Below, one piece after another: positions 17,152-26,021 of a stretch of DNA of 64,000 nt. The notes under the pieces were generated by a model that had not been told where the DNA came from, did not search any database, and saw nothing but the letters and a program-made list of their open reading frames with translations. Origin of the DNA: Methylobacterium tardum (GTDB taxonomy: Bacteria; Pseudomonadota; Alphaproteobacteria; Rhizobiales; Beijerinckiaceae); contig NZ_CP097484.1 of the NCBI RefSeq assembly GCF_023546765.1, positions 3,938,001 to 4,002,000 on the forward strand, read 5' to 3'. How positions within the stretch are numbered: position 1 is the first letter of the stretch; every line of letters begins with the position of its first letter. Both the position numbers and the translations under genes were made by a program.

Positions 17152-18378
17152 ATGCTCCCCTATTCCGACGTGTTCGAAGCCTCCCTCCAGAAGCTGCGCG
17201 AGGACGGCCGCTATCGGACGTTCATCGAGCTTGAGCGGAATGTCGGGAGCTTCCCGACGGCTGTCTGGAGGCATCCGGACGGCAGCCGTCGGCCGGTTAC
17301 GGTCTGGTGCAGCAACGACTATCTCGGGATGGGACACAGCCCCGAGGTCCTCGGCGCCATGCACGAGGCCCTCGACCGCTACGGCGCCGGTGCGGGCGGC
17401 ACCCGCAACATCTCCGGTACCGCCCACGAGCACGTGCTGCTGGAGCGGGACTTGGCGGAGCTGCACGGGAAGGAGGCCGCTCTCCTGTTCACGTCGGGCT
17501 ATGTCTCGAACCTGGCGGCGCTGAGCGTCCTCGGCCAGGTGCTGCCGGGCAGCGTCATCCTGTCGGACGCCGGCAACCACAACTCGATGATCGAGGGTAT
17601 CCGCCGCTCAGGCGCCGCGAAGGCGGTCTTTCCGCACAACGACGTCGCCGCGCTCGACAGGCTGCTTGCGCAGTTCGGTCCCGACCGGCCCAAGGTCGTG
17701 GCGTTCGAGAGCGTCTACAGCATGGACGGCGACGTGGCGCCCATCGCCGAGATCTGCGACGTCGCGGAGCGCCACGGTGCGCTCACCTACCTCGACGAGG
17801 TCCACGCAGTCGGGATGTACGGCCAGCACGGCGCCGGCATCGCGGAGCGCGAGGGCGTCGCCCATCGCGTCACCCTGATCGAGGCGACGCTCGGAAAGGC
17901 CTTCGGCGTCATGGGCGGCTACGTCGCCGGCCCGTCCACGGTCGTCGACGTCATCCGCAGCCACGCGGCCGGCTTCATCTTCACAACCGCCCTGTGTCCG
18001 CACCTGGCTGCCGGCGCGCGGGCCGCCGTGCGGCATCTCAGGGAGAGCCAGGCGGAGCGGACGGCGCAGCAGCGGGCCGCGGCGACCCTGATGGCGATGC
18101 TACGCAAGGCCGACCTGCCGGTCCTGCCCAGCCAGAGCCACATCCTGCCCGTGATGGTCGGCGACGCCCACCTGTGCCGGCGGATCAGCGAGGAGCTGCT
18201 GGACCGGCACGGCATCTACGTTCAGCCAATCAATTACCCGACCGTGCGACGCGGTGGCGAGCGGCTTCGGATCACGCCGACGCCGCTCCACACCGAGGAG
18301 CACATGCGAACGCTCGTAGGAGCGCTCGTCGAAACCCGCTCGCGCCTCGGCTGGGGCGAGGTCTCGCTGGCTGCCTGA
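17152..18378 (+). CDS. hemA: 5-aminolevulinate synthase
   Basis: 408 residues. A PLP-dependent alpha-oxoamine synthase that condenses glycine with succinyl-CoA to 5-aminolevulinate, the first step of heme in alphaproteobacteria. Diagnostic segments: [40 protein letters not shown] and the PLP lysine K249 in [12 protein letters not shown]. The start at 17152 matches the usual N-terminus. Its place directly before the cytochrome bd genes suggests a dedicated supply of heme for the oxidase; the genome likely has another hemA copy, which cannot be checked here. Confidence 0.9.
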   Translation: MLPYSDVFEASLQKLREDGRYRTFIELERNVGSFPTAVWRHPDGSRRPVTVWCSNDYLGMGHSPEVLGAMHEALDRYGAGAGGTRNISGTAHEHVLLERDLAELHGKEAALLFTSGYVSNLAALSVLGQVLPGSVILSDAGNHNSMIEGIRRSGAAKAVFPHNDVAALDRLLAQFGPDRPKVVAFESVYSMDGDVAPIAEICDVAERHGALTYLDEVHAVGMYGQHGAGIAEREGVAHRVTLIEATLGKAFGVMGGYVAGPSTVVDVIRSHAAGFIFTTALCPHLAAGARAAVRHLRESQAERTAQQRAAATLMAMLRKADLPVLPSQSHILPVMVGDAHLCRRISEELLDRHGIYVQPINYPTVRRGGERLRITPTPLHTEEHMRTLVGALVETRSRLGWGEVSLAA

Positions 18379-18428
18379 GCGGCGAACACGCCCCGCAGCC
18401 GATCACAGACTTGCATTAGGTGACCGAA

Positions 18429-19847
18429 ATGCTGGCGAACGTTGACGCCCTGCTGCTCGCGCGGGCGCAGTTTGGGTTCACGGTGGCGTTCCACATCGTG
18501 TTCCCGGTCTTCTCCATCGGCTTGGCGAGCTATCTGATGGTGCTGGAGGGTCTCTGGCTCGCCACCGGCCGGCAGGTGTTCATCGACCTGTTCCGGTATT
18601 GGATCAAGATCTTCGCCATCGGCTTCGCCATGGGCGTCGTGTCCGGGCTGGTCATGTCCTACCAGTTCGGTACGAACTGGTCGGTCTACGCCGACAAGAC
18701 GGGGCCCGTTCTCGGTCCGCTGATGGCCTACGAGGTGCTCTCGGCCTTCTTCCTGGAAGCCGGCTTCCTCGGCGTCATGCTGTTCGGCATGAGCAAGGTC
18801 GGCCCGCGACTGCACTTCCTCGCAACGCTCATGGTGGCCATCGGGACGTTCTTCTCGGCGTTCTGGATCCTGTCCGTGAACTCCTGGATGCAGACGCCGC
18901 AGGGCTACGCCACCAACCCGGCCGGCCAGTTCGTGCCGGTCGACTGGTGGGCCATCGTCTTCAACCCGTCGTTCCCCTACCGCCTCGTCCACATGGTCCT
19001 GGCCGCCTATCTGACCACCGCCCTCGTCGTCGGCGCGGTCGGGGCTTGGCACTTGCTGCGCGAGCGGACGAACGCGGGCGCGCGGACGATGTTCTCGATG
19101 GCGATGTGGATGCTCGCCGTCGTTGCGCCCCTCCAGATCCTGGCCGGCGATGCCCACGGCCTGAACACGCTGGAGCACCAGCCCACCAAGGTCATGGCCA
19201 TGGAAGGCCACTTCGAGAGCCACCCGGACGGCGCGCCGCTCATCCTGTTCGGCCTGCCCGACCAGGAGGCCGGCACGGTGCGCTACGCGGTCGAGGTGCC
19301 CAAGCTCTCCTCCCTGATCCTGAAGCACGGGCTGAACGAGCCGCTGAAGGGCCTCGACAGCGTGCCGCGGGAGAACTGGCCGCCGGTGCCCGTGGTGTTC
19401 TGGTCCTTCCGTGTGATGGTCAGCCTCGGGATGCTGATGCTGCTGCTCGGCGGCCTCAGCCTGCTCGCCCGCTACAAGGGCCAGCTGTACGCCTGGCCGG
19501 CGCTGCACCGCTTCGCCCTCGCAATGGGCCCGGCCGGCTTCGTCGCCGTGGTGGCCGGCTGGATCACCACCGAGGTCGGGCGCCAGCCTTTCACGGTCTA
19601 CGGACTGCTGCGCACGGCGGAATCGGCCTCGCCTCTGTCCGCGCCCGCCGTCGCCGCCTCGCTCACCGCTTTCGTGCTGGTCTACTTCGCCGTGTTCGGG
19701 ATGGGCATCCTCTACATCCTACACCTGATGGCGAAGCCGCCGCACCGGGGCGAGCCCGGGATCGAGCCCGGGGCGCCGATCCGCACCGCCGGCATCACGC
19801 CCGCACCGTCGGTCGACCCCGACCGTCACCTTCACCCGGCCGAGTGA
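18429..19847 (+). CDS. cioA: Cytochrome bd quinol oxidase subunit I, CioA-type
   Basis: 472 residues with about nine helices. The axial His22 is in the A-R-A-Q-F-G-F-T-V-A-F-H-I-V-F-P motif, and G-R-Q-P-F lies near the end where most relatives have G-R-Q-P-W. Length is closer to the short-Q-loop CioA class (cyanide-insensitive oxidase) than to E. coli CydA (522). It holds hemes b558, b595 and d and reduces O2 with quinol at the inner membrane. AGGTGA precedes the ATG at 18429; a GTG at 18420 is an alternative. Confidence 0.9.
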   Translation: MLANVDALLLARAQFGFTVAFHIVFPVFSIGLASYLMVLEGLWLATGRQVFIDLFRYWIKIFAIGFAMGVVSGLVMSYQFGTNWSVYADKTGPVLGPLMAYEVLSAFFLEAGFLGVMLFGMSKVGPRLHFLATLMVAIGTFFSAFWILSVNSWMQTPQGYATNPAGQFVPVDWWAIVFNPSFPYRLVHMVLAAYLTTALVVGAVGAWHLLRERTNAGARTMFSMAMWMLAVVAPLQILAGDAHGLNTLEHQPTKVMAMEGHFESHPDGAPLILFGLPDQEAGTVRYAVEVPKLSSLILKHGLNEPLKGLDSVPRENWPPVPVVFWSFRVMVSLGMLMLLLGGLSLLARYKGQLYAWPALHRFALAMGPAGFVAVVAGWITTEVGRQPFTVYGLLRTAESASPLSAPAVAASLTAFVLVYFAVFGMGILYILHLMAKPPHRGEPGIEPGAPIRTAGITPAPSVDPDRHLHPAE

Positions 19848-19857
19848 GGAACGCATC

Positions 19858-20865
19858 ATGCTCGCCAACATCGACCTGACAGTGGTCTGGGCGCTGATCA
19901 TCGCCTTCGCGGTCTTCGCCTACATCGTGATGGACGGCTTCGACCTCGGCATCGGCATCCTGTTCCCGGCCTTCCGGCCGGGCCACGAGCGCGACACGGC
20001 GATGAACTCCATCGCGCCGGTCTGGGACGGCAACGAGACCTGGCTGGTGCTCGGCGGAGGCGGCCTGTTCGCGGTCTTCCCGCTGGCCTACGCGGTGATC
20101 ATGCCGGCGCTCTACGCGCCGATCATCGCGATGCTGCTCGGCCTGATCTTCCGCGGCGTCGCCTTCGAGTTCCGCTGGCGCGACCCGCGTCACCGGGCCC
20201 TCTGGGACGTCGCCTTCACCGGTGGCTCGGTCGTGGCTGCGTGCGCCCAAGGTATCACCCTCGGCGCGCTCCTGCAGGGCATCAAGGTCGAGGGCCGTGC
20301 CTATGCGGGGGGCTGGTGGGATTGGCTCACGCCGTTCAGCCTACTCGTCGGTCTCGGCATCGTTTGCGGCTACGCCCTGCTCGGCGCCACGTGGCTGGTG
20401 ATGCGGACGGAAGGGAGCCTGCAGGGCCGGGCGCGCACCTTCTCGCTCTGGCTCGGCGCGACGACGGTCGCGGTCATCACCGCTGTCAGCGCAGCGACGC
20501 CCTTCCTGGAAGGCAAGTATTGGGAGCGCTGGTTCACGATGCCGAGCGTGCTCCTCACCGCACAGGTGCCACTCCTCGTCGCAATCGCGTCGTTCCTGTT
20601 CTTCCGCCGGCTGCGCAGCGGGGCGGAGAGAACGCCGTTCTTGCTGGCGCTCGGCTTGTTCCTGCTGTCCTTCGTCGGGCTCGGGATCAGCATTTTCCCA
20701 GACGTCGTGCCGGGCCGGATCACCATCTGGGAGGCGGCCGCACCGCATGCGAGCCAAGTCTTCCTGCTCGTAGGCGCGTCGGTCCTGATCCCGACCATCC
20801 TGGCCTACACGGCCTACGCGTACTGGGTCTTCCGCGGGAAAGTCGACGCCGCAGGGTATCACTGA
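19858..20865 (+). CDS. cioB: Cytochrome bd quinol oxidase subunit II
   Basis: 335 residues, eight to nine helices. Signature elements of CydB/CioB: Y-I-V-M-D-G-F-D-L-G-I-G near residue 25, A-P-V-W-D-G-N-E-T-W-L-V near 55, F-E-F-R-W-R-D and the C-terminal F-P-D-V-V-P region. It pairs with subunit I; the gene starts 10 bases after the cioA stop and its stop overlaps the next ATG by one base, so translation is coupled. Confidence 0.92.
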   Translation: MLANIDLTVVWALIIAFAVFAYIVMDGFDLGIGILFPAFRPGHERDTAMNSIAPVWDGNETWLVLGGGGLFAVFPLAYAVIMPALYAPIIAMLLGLIFRGVAFEFRWRDPRHRALWDVAFTGGSVVAACAQGITLGALLQGIKVEGRAYAGGWWDWLTPFSLLVGLGIVCGYALLGATWLVMRTEGSLQGRARTFSLWLGATTVAVITAVSAATPFLEGKYWERWFTMPSVLLTAQVPLLVAIASFLFFRRLRSGAERTPFLLALGLFLLSFVGLGISIFPDVVPGRITIWEAAAPHASQVFLLVGASVLIPTILAYTAYAYWVFRGKVDAAGYH

Positions 20866-21002
20866 TGGACACCACCTCCGCTTTCCGTCACCCGGCGCCC
20901 CTGTGGCGGCGCCTCGTATGGTTCGCCTCGATATGGGCCGGTAGCGTCCTCTCCCTCGGGGTCGTCGCCGGCATCCTGCGGGCTTGGCTGAAGGCGGGCT
21001 GA
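20865..21002 (+). CDS. DUF2474 small subunit of CioAB-type oxidase
   Basis: 45 residues. One helix with the pattern W-R-R-L-V-W-F-A-S-I-W-A-G-S-V-L-S-L-G-V, then V-A-G-I-L-R; this W-x-x-x-I-W-x-x-S-V-x-x-L-G-x-V-A motif is the DUF2474 family, which follows cioAB in many bacteria and is analogous to CydX. The ATG overlaps the cioB stop (TGATG). Its presence supports the CioAB assignment. Confidence 0.8.
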   Translation: MDTTSAFRHPAPLWRRLVWFASIWAGSVLSLGVVAGILRAWLKAG

Positions 21003-21087
21003 CGTAGCGTCCTTTGACGACAACGGTTTTCCTCACCAGAAATGGGCGGCCCATGTTGGCGAAGTTCGAAGCCGGATGGTGAGTGGG

Positions 21088-21246
21088 ATGAGGTTCGCAC
21101 TTGCACAGGGGGTCACCCTCGCGGCGACCCTGCTCTCCATCGCGGCCGCACGATTCCTGACGAACGCCGGCTTCGAGCATGCGGCACGCGATTGCTTCCT
21201 GGCCGCTGGTTACGCGACCGCCATCACCCTGCTCGTCGCGCGCTGA
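21088..21246 (+). CDS. Small hypothetical membrane protein
   Basis: 52 residues, mostly hydrophobic alanine-rich, with two possible helices (about 3-20 and 36-51) and a polar turn F-E-H-A-A-R-D. It sits between the DUF2474 gene and DUF983 copy 2 in the same direction. There is no recognised family and only a weak ribosome site. Confidence 0.4.
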   Translation: MRFALAQGVTLAATLLSIAAARFLTNAGFEHAARDCFLAAGYATAITLLVAR

Positions 21247-21326
21247 AGCGCATCTTGGGCGGGGATGTCGCGTCGCCTCGCATCGCTGTCGGACTTGGCG
21301 CGTTGCACCCCCGAAGAGGAGCCCGC

Positions 21327-21731
21327 ATGGCCGAACCGTCCTATGCCGAGCAGTCGCCCATCGGGGTGGCGGTGCGAAGCCGGTGCCCGCGTTGCGGACG
21401 AGGTCACCTGTTCAACGGGTTCCTAAATCTTGCACCTCGGTGTGACGTGTGTGGTCTGGATTACGGGTTTGCCGATCCAGCTGACGGCCCGGCCTTCTTC
21501 GTGATGATGACGGCCGCAGTGCCCGCGACGGCATTCGGGATCTGGCTTGAACTCACTTATTCGCCGCCCCTGTGGGTGCATGCCGTCACGACGCTGCCCA
21601 TCGTGCTGATTGCCTGCACTTTGCCGCTTCGGTTCTTCAAGGGCTGGCTCGTCGCCGAGCAGTATATCCGTAAGGCCGAGGAAGGACGCATCGCGCGGCC
21701 AAGCGCCTCCACCCGCGATCAGACCGAGTAG
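21327..21731 (+). CDS. DUF983 family protein (copy 2)
   Basis: 134 residues, clearly paralogous to the protein at 16645-17049: C-P-R-C-G-R-G-H-L-F, C-D-V-C-G-L-D-Y, A-D-P-A-D-G-P-A-F-F-V-M-M-T, L-W-V-H-A-V, and two transmembrane helices. AGAGGA precedes the ATG. The two copies bracket hemA-cioAB, which suggests a local duplication and a role tied to the oxidase. Confidence 0.8.
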   Translation: MAEPSYAEQSPIGVAVRSRCPRCGRGHLFNGFLNLAPRCDVCGLDYGFADPADGPAFFVMMTAAVPATAFGIWLELTYSPPLWVHAVTTLPIVLIACTLPLRFFKGWLVAEQYIRKAEEGRIARPSASTRDQTE

Positions 21732-21902
21732 CTCAAACCTGACACTCGGTACCCGCTCTCGAAGGGCTGCTCGCGCCCCGTCTCGGACACACGGAAGATC
21801 CGCTTCGGGTGGGTATCCGCTGGTCTGCTCGCGACCGCCGGATCCAGAGAGCGCCCCCCCCCCGCTTCTCGACGGTTTCCGCTCTAAGTCCGACGCGGGA
21901 TG

Positions 21903-22283
21903 TCAGACAATTCGCTCAACCCATTGCGAACGTGAACTTCCCGGAGCGAATGGGTCGCCGAAATATTGCGTTTCACGAACGACCTTCCCATCACGGAACT
22001 CCATGATGCTGACCGTATAGGATGGTTTGCCGTCATACGTGAGCACGTACTCCGTCACCCAAAGATCTCCAGAGCCGACGATCCGTCGCACGGCAAACCG
22101 TTTTTTGTTGGGTTGCGCCGTACGAGATGCCTGGATGTTGCGCCGCCCGCTGATGCGCTCGCCGGATTGAGGATACTCAAGCACGGCGTCGTCGCGATAG
22201 ATCTGGTGCTCGTCCTCAAAATCGTCAGCGTCCGAAGCGGCCCAGTGCCGGTCGAGAGCGTGTCTGATCTCCTGATCGCTCAT
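21903..22283 (-). CDS. NTF2/SnoaL-like fold protein
   Basis: 126 residues. The pattern fits the nuclear-transport-factor-2 fold: helix with H-W-A-A-S-D-A-D-D-F-E-D, Y-R-D-D-A-V-L-E-Y-P-Q-S-G-E, G-R-R-N-I-Q, then alternating strands ending F-R-D-G-K-V-V-R-E-T-Q-Y-F-G-D-P-F. Members are small cone-shaped barrels used as isomerases, hydrolases or binding proteins; no specific substrate can be inferred. Strong AGGGAGGTC lies upstream of the start. Confidence 0.8.
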   Translation of the reverse strand: MSDQEIRHALDRHWAASDADDFEDEHQIYRDDAVLEYPQSGERISGRRNIQASRTAQPNKKRFAVRRIVGSGDLWVTEYVLTYDGKPSYTVSIMEFRDGKVVRETQYFGDPFAPGSSRSQWVERIV

Positions 22284-22598
22284 GGAAGACCTCCCTCATC
22301 GTTTCAGCTCAACGCGCGCTTCGAGTGGCCTGCCATGGAGGCACGCGCCGTCAGCCGCCGAGGCCGCAGCGCTACGCACGAGTGCTTTGGAGCATACGGC
22401 GAGTCACCATCGACGTGAATTTTGGGTCGAACGCTGAACATCCACTTCCGGATGAAAGATCGAGGTCCGCTTGTCATCCGAAGCGGAGCTCACCGGATTA
22501 CGGCGGCAACATCTGCTTGAAGTGGATGCACATCGGACTTTGCTAATTAAAGACATTAAGAGCACGAACGGGGACGGCTGGCGTGGATACCGCTCAGC
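22284..22598. other. Intergenic region, nothing recognised
   Basis: Between the leftward NTF2-like gene and the end of the second mocR gene. It holds the promoter for the NTF2-like gene; only short chance frames are visible. Confidence 0.35.
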
Positions 22599-24038
22599 TC
22601 AAATGTAAGTCGAGGCAAGGGCCGGCGAGCCTTCGAGCGCATGGGCGAGCACTTCCAAGCCGTGTGTGATCTGCTGCCGGGTTGCGGGACCGCCGAGACA
22701 GAGGCGCACCGCCTCAGGCGGCGGGCCTGCCACGCAGAAGGGATCGCTCGCGACGACGCCCAGCCCGGCCGACCGTCCCTGGCTCGCGAAGGCCGACCGC
22801 GTCCAGCCCTCCGGCAGCGTGATCCAGACGTGGAATCCGTGCGGGTCGGCGGTGTAGGTCCCGGCCGGGAGCAGGGCTTCCACGATGCGCTGGCGAGCGG
22901 CCGATTCCTCACGGACGAACTGCACGATGGCCTCCGCCGTGCCGTCCATGATCCAGCGCGTCGCCAGCGTCGTCGAGACCGGCGAGGCCATGACGGTCGC
23001 GGCGCGCAGGGAGCCCGCGAGTGGAAGGGCGGCCCGGGCACTCGGAGCCACCAGGAAGGCGAGGCGAAGCCCCGCTCCCAGGCACTTGGCCACACCTGCC
23101 ACGTAGTAGGTGACCTCGGGCGCGAGTTCGGCGAAGCTCGGCGGCGGCGCCGGACAGATACGCGCGTAGGCGTCATCCTCGATGATGCTGACGGCATAGC
23201 GCCGAGCCACCGCGATGATCGCCTCCCGGCGCGAGCGGGATAGGGTCGCGGTGGTTGGGTTCTGCAGCAGCGGATTCAGGTAGATCGCCTTCGGCGCGAC
23301 TTTGGTGCAGGCGGCCGCGAAGGCGTCCGGGTCAACGCCATGCCGATCCATCGGCAGGTCGATGAGGCGCAGCCCCAGATGGGCCGCGAGCGCGCGGATA
23401 CCCGGGTAAGTGATTTGCTCGGCGCAGATCGTGTCGCCTCGCCGGGCGACCTGCCCGAGCACGCTGAACAGAGCGCTGTGCGCGCCTGGGCAGATCAGCA
23501 GGCGCTCTCGCGTCGTGTCGACCCCGCGGCCCTTCAGCCAGCGTAACGCCGCGACCTTATCCTCATCGGTGCCGCCGAAGCCCTGGTAGCGCAGTAGGTT
23601 GGCGAGGTCGCCGGACAGTTCCGCGAACGAGGCTTGCATACGCGCCCGCAGGGCCGGCGTATCGGGCTCGGGCGGCAGGTTCATGGTGAAGTCGACCGGC
23701 CCGACCCGCGCCCCGCTGGTTCCCCCGCCTGAACGGACGGAGCGGGCCGGATCGACCACGAAGGTCCCTTGGCCGACGCGCCCCTCGATCAGGCCGCGCT
23801 TGTGCGCCTCGACGTAGCCGCGGGACACGGTCGTGAAGTTCAGGCCCAGCGTTTCGGCGAGGGCGCGCTGGGTCGGCAGGCGCGTGCCCGGCGTCAAGCG
23901 GCCCAGACGGATGTCGCCCGCAAGCGCCTCCACGATGGCGAGGTAATAGGGCTTCCCCCACTGCTTCAGGTCCGGGGCCCAGGCCCCGGTGACAGCATTC
24001 TGGAGGCCGGATCGCCCATCTCGCTCCGTCGTCTTCAT
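22599..24038 (-). CDS. MocR-type regulator of the Nit1C cluster
   Basis: 479 residues. A GntR-type winged helix (about 32-100: Y-L-A-I-V-E-A-L-A-G-D-I-R, L-P-T-Q-R-A-L-A-E-T-L-G-L, F-T-T-V-S-R-G-Y) is joined to an aminotransferase fold with PLP lysine in G-V-A-K-C-L-G-A-G-L-R. It is closely similar in layout to the MocR at 15060-16451. It is divergent from the eight-gene nitrilase cluster, the usual arrangement for a MocR and its target. Inverted ATTGTATGG elements lie in the shared upstream region. Confidence 0.9.
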   Translation of the reverse strand: MKTTERDGRSGLQNAVTGAWAPDLKQWGKPYYLAIVEALAGDIRLGRLTPGTRLPTQRALAETLGLNFTTVSRGYVEAHKRGLIEGRVGQGTFVVDPARSVRSGGGTSGARVGPVDFTMNLPPEPDTPALRARMQASFAELSGDLANLLRYQGFGGTDEDKVAALRWLKGRGVDTTRERLLICPGAHSALFSVLGQVARRGDTICAEQITYPGIRALAAHLGLRLIDLPMDRHGVDPDAFAAACTKVAPKAIYLNPLLQNPTTATLSRSRREAIIAVARRYAVSIIEDDAYARICPAPPPSFAELAPEVTYYVAGVAKCLGAGLRLAFLVAPSARAALPLAGSLRAATVMASPVSTTLATRWIMDGTAEAIVQFVREESAARQRIVEALLPAGTYTADPHGFHVWITLPEGWTRSAFASQGRSAGLGVVASDPFCVAGPPPEAVRLCLGGPATRQQITHGLEVLAHALEGSPALASTYI

Positions 24039-24078
24039 CCGTCGCGCGCCTGCACCATCAATATGCGATCAATGTGAG

Positions 24079-24274
24079 ATTGTATGGCTTGCAAGTGCCG
24101 TACCGCGACGCTGATCCGGGAGCATCGCTCGCACAGTCCATACAATACTATCAATCGGTGGCTCAACAACGCGCACTGAACGACCACAAACTAGACTTGT
24201 ACTGCCTTCCGAGCGAGCGCCATTCGTTGATTCCTTGAAGGGAGTAGCGGCTCCGTTGATCGCACAATTGTATG
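24079..24274. promoter_or_regulatory. Candidate MocR operator elements upstream of the Nit1C cluster
   Basis: ATTGTATGG at 24079-24087 and its exact reverse complement CCATACAAT at 24138-24146 face each other. A third partial copy, ATTGTATG, lies at 24267-24274. The core TGTATGG is the same as in the other MocR region at 16556-16584. The whole 24039-24399 gap has no gene. Confidence 0.6.
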
Positions 24275-24399
24275 CATCCCTCTAAGACGCATTGATCGGT
24301 TCACTGAGCGCCGACGTCTGGCACACCGCTTGCCATTGATGACGCGTGGCCACCGGCAGCTTCACCTGTCGCGGTCCTGTCCTTCGAGGAGCGAAATCA

Positions 24400-24882
24400 A
24401 TGCCCGCCGTGAACCGCGAACACCACAAGAAGGGCGACGTCCTGGTCGACTACGAGGAGAAGGTCTTCGAGGACGTGAAGGCCGAGCCGGGCCAGAAGGC
24501 GCTGGTGACCTTCCACACCGTCGCGTTCGAAGGCTCCATCGGCCTCGTGAATTTGCTTCAGGCCACCCGCCTGCAGCGCAAGGGCTTCGAGACCTCCATC
24601 CTGCTCTACGGCCCCGGCATCACCCTCGGCGTCCAGCGCGGCTTTCCGCGGCTCGGCGACGAGGCCTTCCCGGGCCACCTCAACTTCAACAACCAGCTTG
24701 AGAAGTTCATGGCCGAAGGCGGCAAGGTCTACGCCTGCCGGTTCTCGACCCAGGCCCTGTATGGCCATGGCGAGGCGGCCTTCATCGAGGGCATCCGCAT
24801 GATCAACCCCCTCGACGTCCTCGACTGCATCCTCCTGCACAAGCGCGACAACGCGGTGATCATCGACACCTGGACCGTCTGA
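24400..24882 (+). CDS. MSMEG_0572/Sll0783-family nitrogen-starvation protein
   Basis: 160 residues. It matches the small conserved protein that opens Nit1C clusters: [44 protein letters not shown] and the C-terminal [13 protein letters not shown]. The fold resembles DsrE-like proteins. In Synechocystis, Sll0783 is induced under nitrogen starvation and is needed for PHB accumulation; its activity is unknown. CGAGGAGC sets the start at 24400. First gene of the operon, 62 bases before the nitrilase. Confidence 0.85.
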   Translation: MPAVNREHHKKGDVLVDYEEKVFEDVKAEPGQKALVTFHTVAFEGSIGLVNLLQATRLQRKGFETSILLYGPGITLGVQRGFPRLGDEAFPGHLNFNNQLEKFMAEGGKVYACRFSTQALYGHGEAAFIEGIRMINPLDVLDCILLHKRDNAVIIDTWTV

Positions 24883-24944
24883 CACCCGCGCAGCGCATCC
24901 GGCGGCCGCGCGACGCGGCCGCCGTCTCAGCCGGAGGATCATCC

Positions 24945-26021
24945 ATGTCAGAGACCCGGATCGTGCGGGCCGCCGCCGTCCAGATCGCGCCGGACCTCGA
25001 CCGGCCGGAGGGCACGCTGGAGCGCGTGCTCAACGCCATCGGCGAGGCCGCCGCCAAGGGCGCGCGCTTCATGGTCTTCCCCGAGACCCTCGTGCCCTAC
25101 TACCCCTACTTTTCCTTCGTCCTCCCGCCCGCGATGCAGGGGGCCGAGCACCTCAAGCTCTACGAGCGCGCCCCAACCGTCCCGGGTCCGCTGACCCAGG
25201 CAATCGCGGCGGCGGCGCGGCGGCACAGCGCCGTGATCGTGCTCGGCGTCAACGAGCGCGACCACGGCTCGCTCTACAACGCGCAGCTGATCTTCGACGC
25301 AGACGGCAGCCTGAAGCTGAAGCGGCGCAAGATCACGCCGACCTACCACGAGCGCATGATTTGGGGTCAGGGCGACGGCGCCGGCCTCGACGTCGTGGAG
25401 ACGGCCGTCGGTCGCGTCGGTGCGCTGGCCTGCTGGGAGCACTACAACCCCCTCGCCCGCTACGCCCTCATGGCGCGCCACGAAGAGATCCACGCCGCGC
25501 AGTTCCCGGGCTCGCTGGTCGGCCAGATTTTCGCCGACCAGATGGAGGTGACGATCCGCCACCACGCCCTGGAGGCGGCGTGCTTCGTGGTCAACGCCAC
25601 CGGCTGGCTCACCGACGAGCAGGTGGCGCAGGTCTGCCCGGACGAGCGGCTGCGCGGCGCCTGCCGCGGCGGCAACTGCACCGCCATCGTCTCGCCCGAG
25701 GGCAAGCACCTCGCCGAGCCGCTCGGGCCCGGCGAAGGCATTTTGATGGCCGACATGGACATGGCGCTGGTGACCAAGCGCAAGCGGATGATGGACTCGG
25801 TCGGCCACTACGCGCGCCCCGAGCTCCTCAGCCTCCTCCACGACGACCGCCCGGCCTCGTTCGTGCACCAGCCGGTCCGTTCACCGTCCGATTCCCGGAG
25901 CTTCGACCATGAGCACCAGCCCGCTTCTGACGAACGAACCCTCCTTCCCGCCGGTCGTGGCGGGGCTGATCGGGATGCCGACGGAGCGCCTGATCAACGC
26001 GTTGCAGTCCTACGGCGTTAG
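24945..26021 (+). CDS. Nit6803-type nitrilase (Nit1 family)
   Basis: 358 residues. A carbon-nitrogen hydrolase with the E-K-C triad: E47 (V-F-P-E-T), K129 ([10 protein letters not shown]) and nucleophile C163 (L-A-C-W-E-H-Y). Nitrilases of this branch hydrolyse nitriles to acids plus ammonia, and relatives in Nit1C clusters are implicated in cyanide use. Relatives are about 345 residues. Here the last 38 residues (after about 321) read through the start of the radical SAM gene in another frame, a 113-base overlap. The tail may be a late frameshift product rather than functional sequence. Confidence 0.9.
   Translation: MSETRIVRAAAVQIAPDLDRPEGTLERVLNAIGEAAAKGARFMVFPETLVPYYPYFSFVLPPAMQGAEHLKLYERAPTVPGPLTQAIAAAARRHSAVIVLGVNERDHGSLYNAQLIFDADGSLKLKRRKITPTYHERMIWGQGDGAGLDVVETAVGRVGALACWEHYNPLARYALMARHEEIHAAQFPGSLVGQIFADQMEVTIRHHALEAACFVVNATGWLTDEQVAQVCPDERLRGACRGGNCTAIVSPEGKHLAEPLGPGEGILMADMDMALVTKRKRMMDSVGHYARPELLSLLHDDRPASFVHQPVRSPSDSRSFDHEHQPASDERTLLPAGRGGADRDADGAPDQRVAVLRR

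Noticed and set aside
21854..21863. Run of ten C, possible phase-variable tract
   Set aside because: It lies between genes and not within a coding region or an obvious promoter spacer; no phase-variation context is visible.
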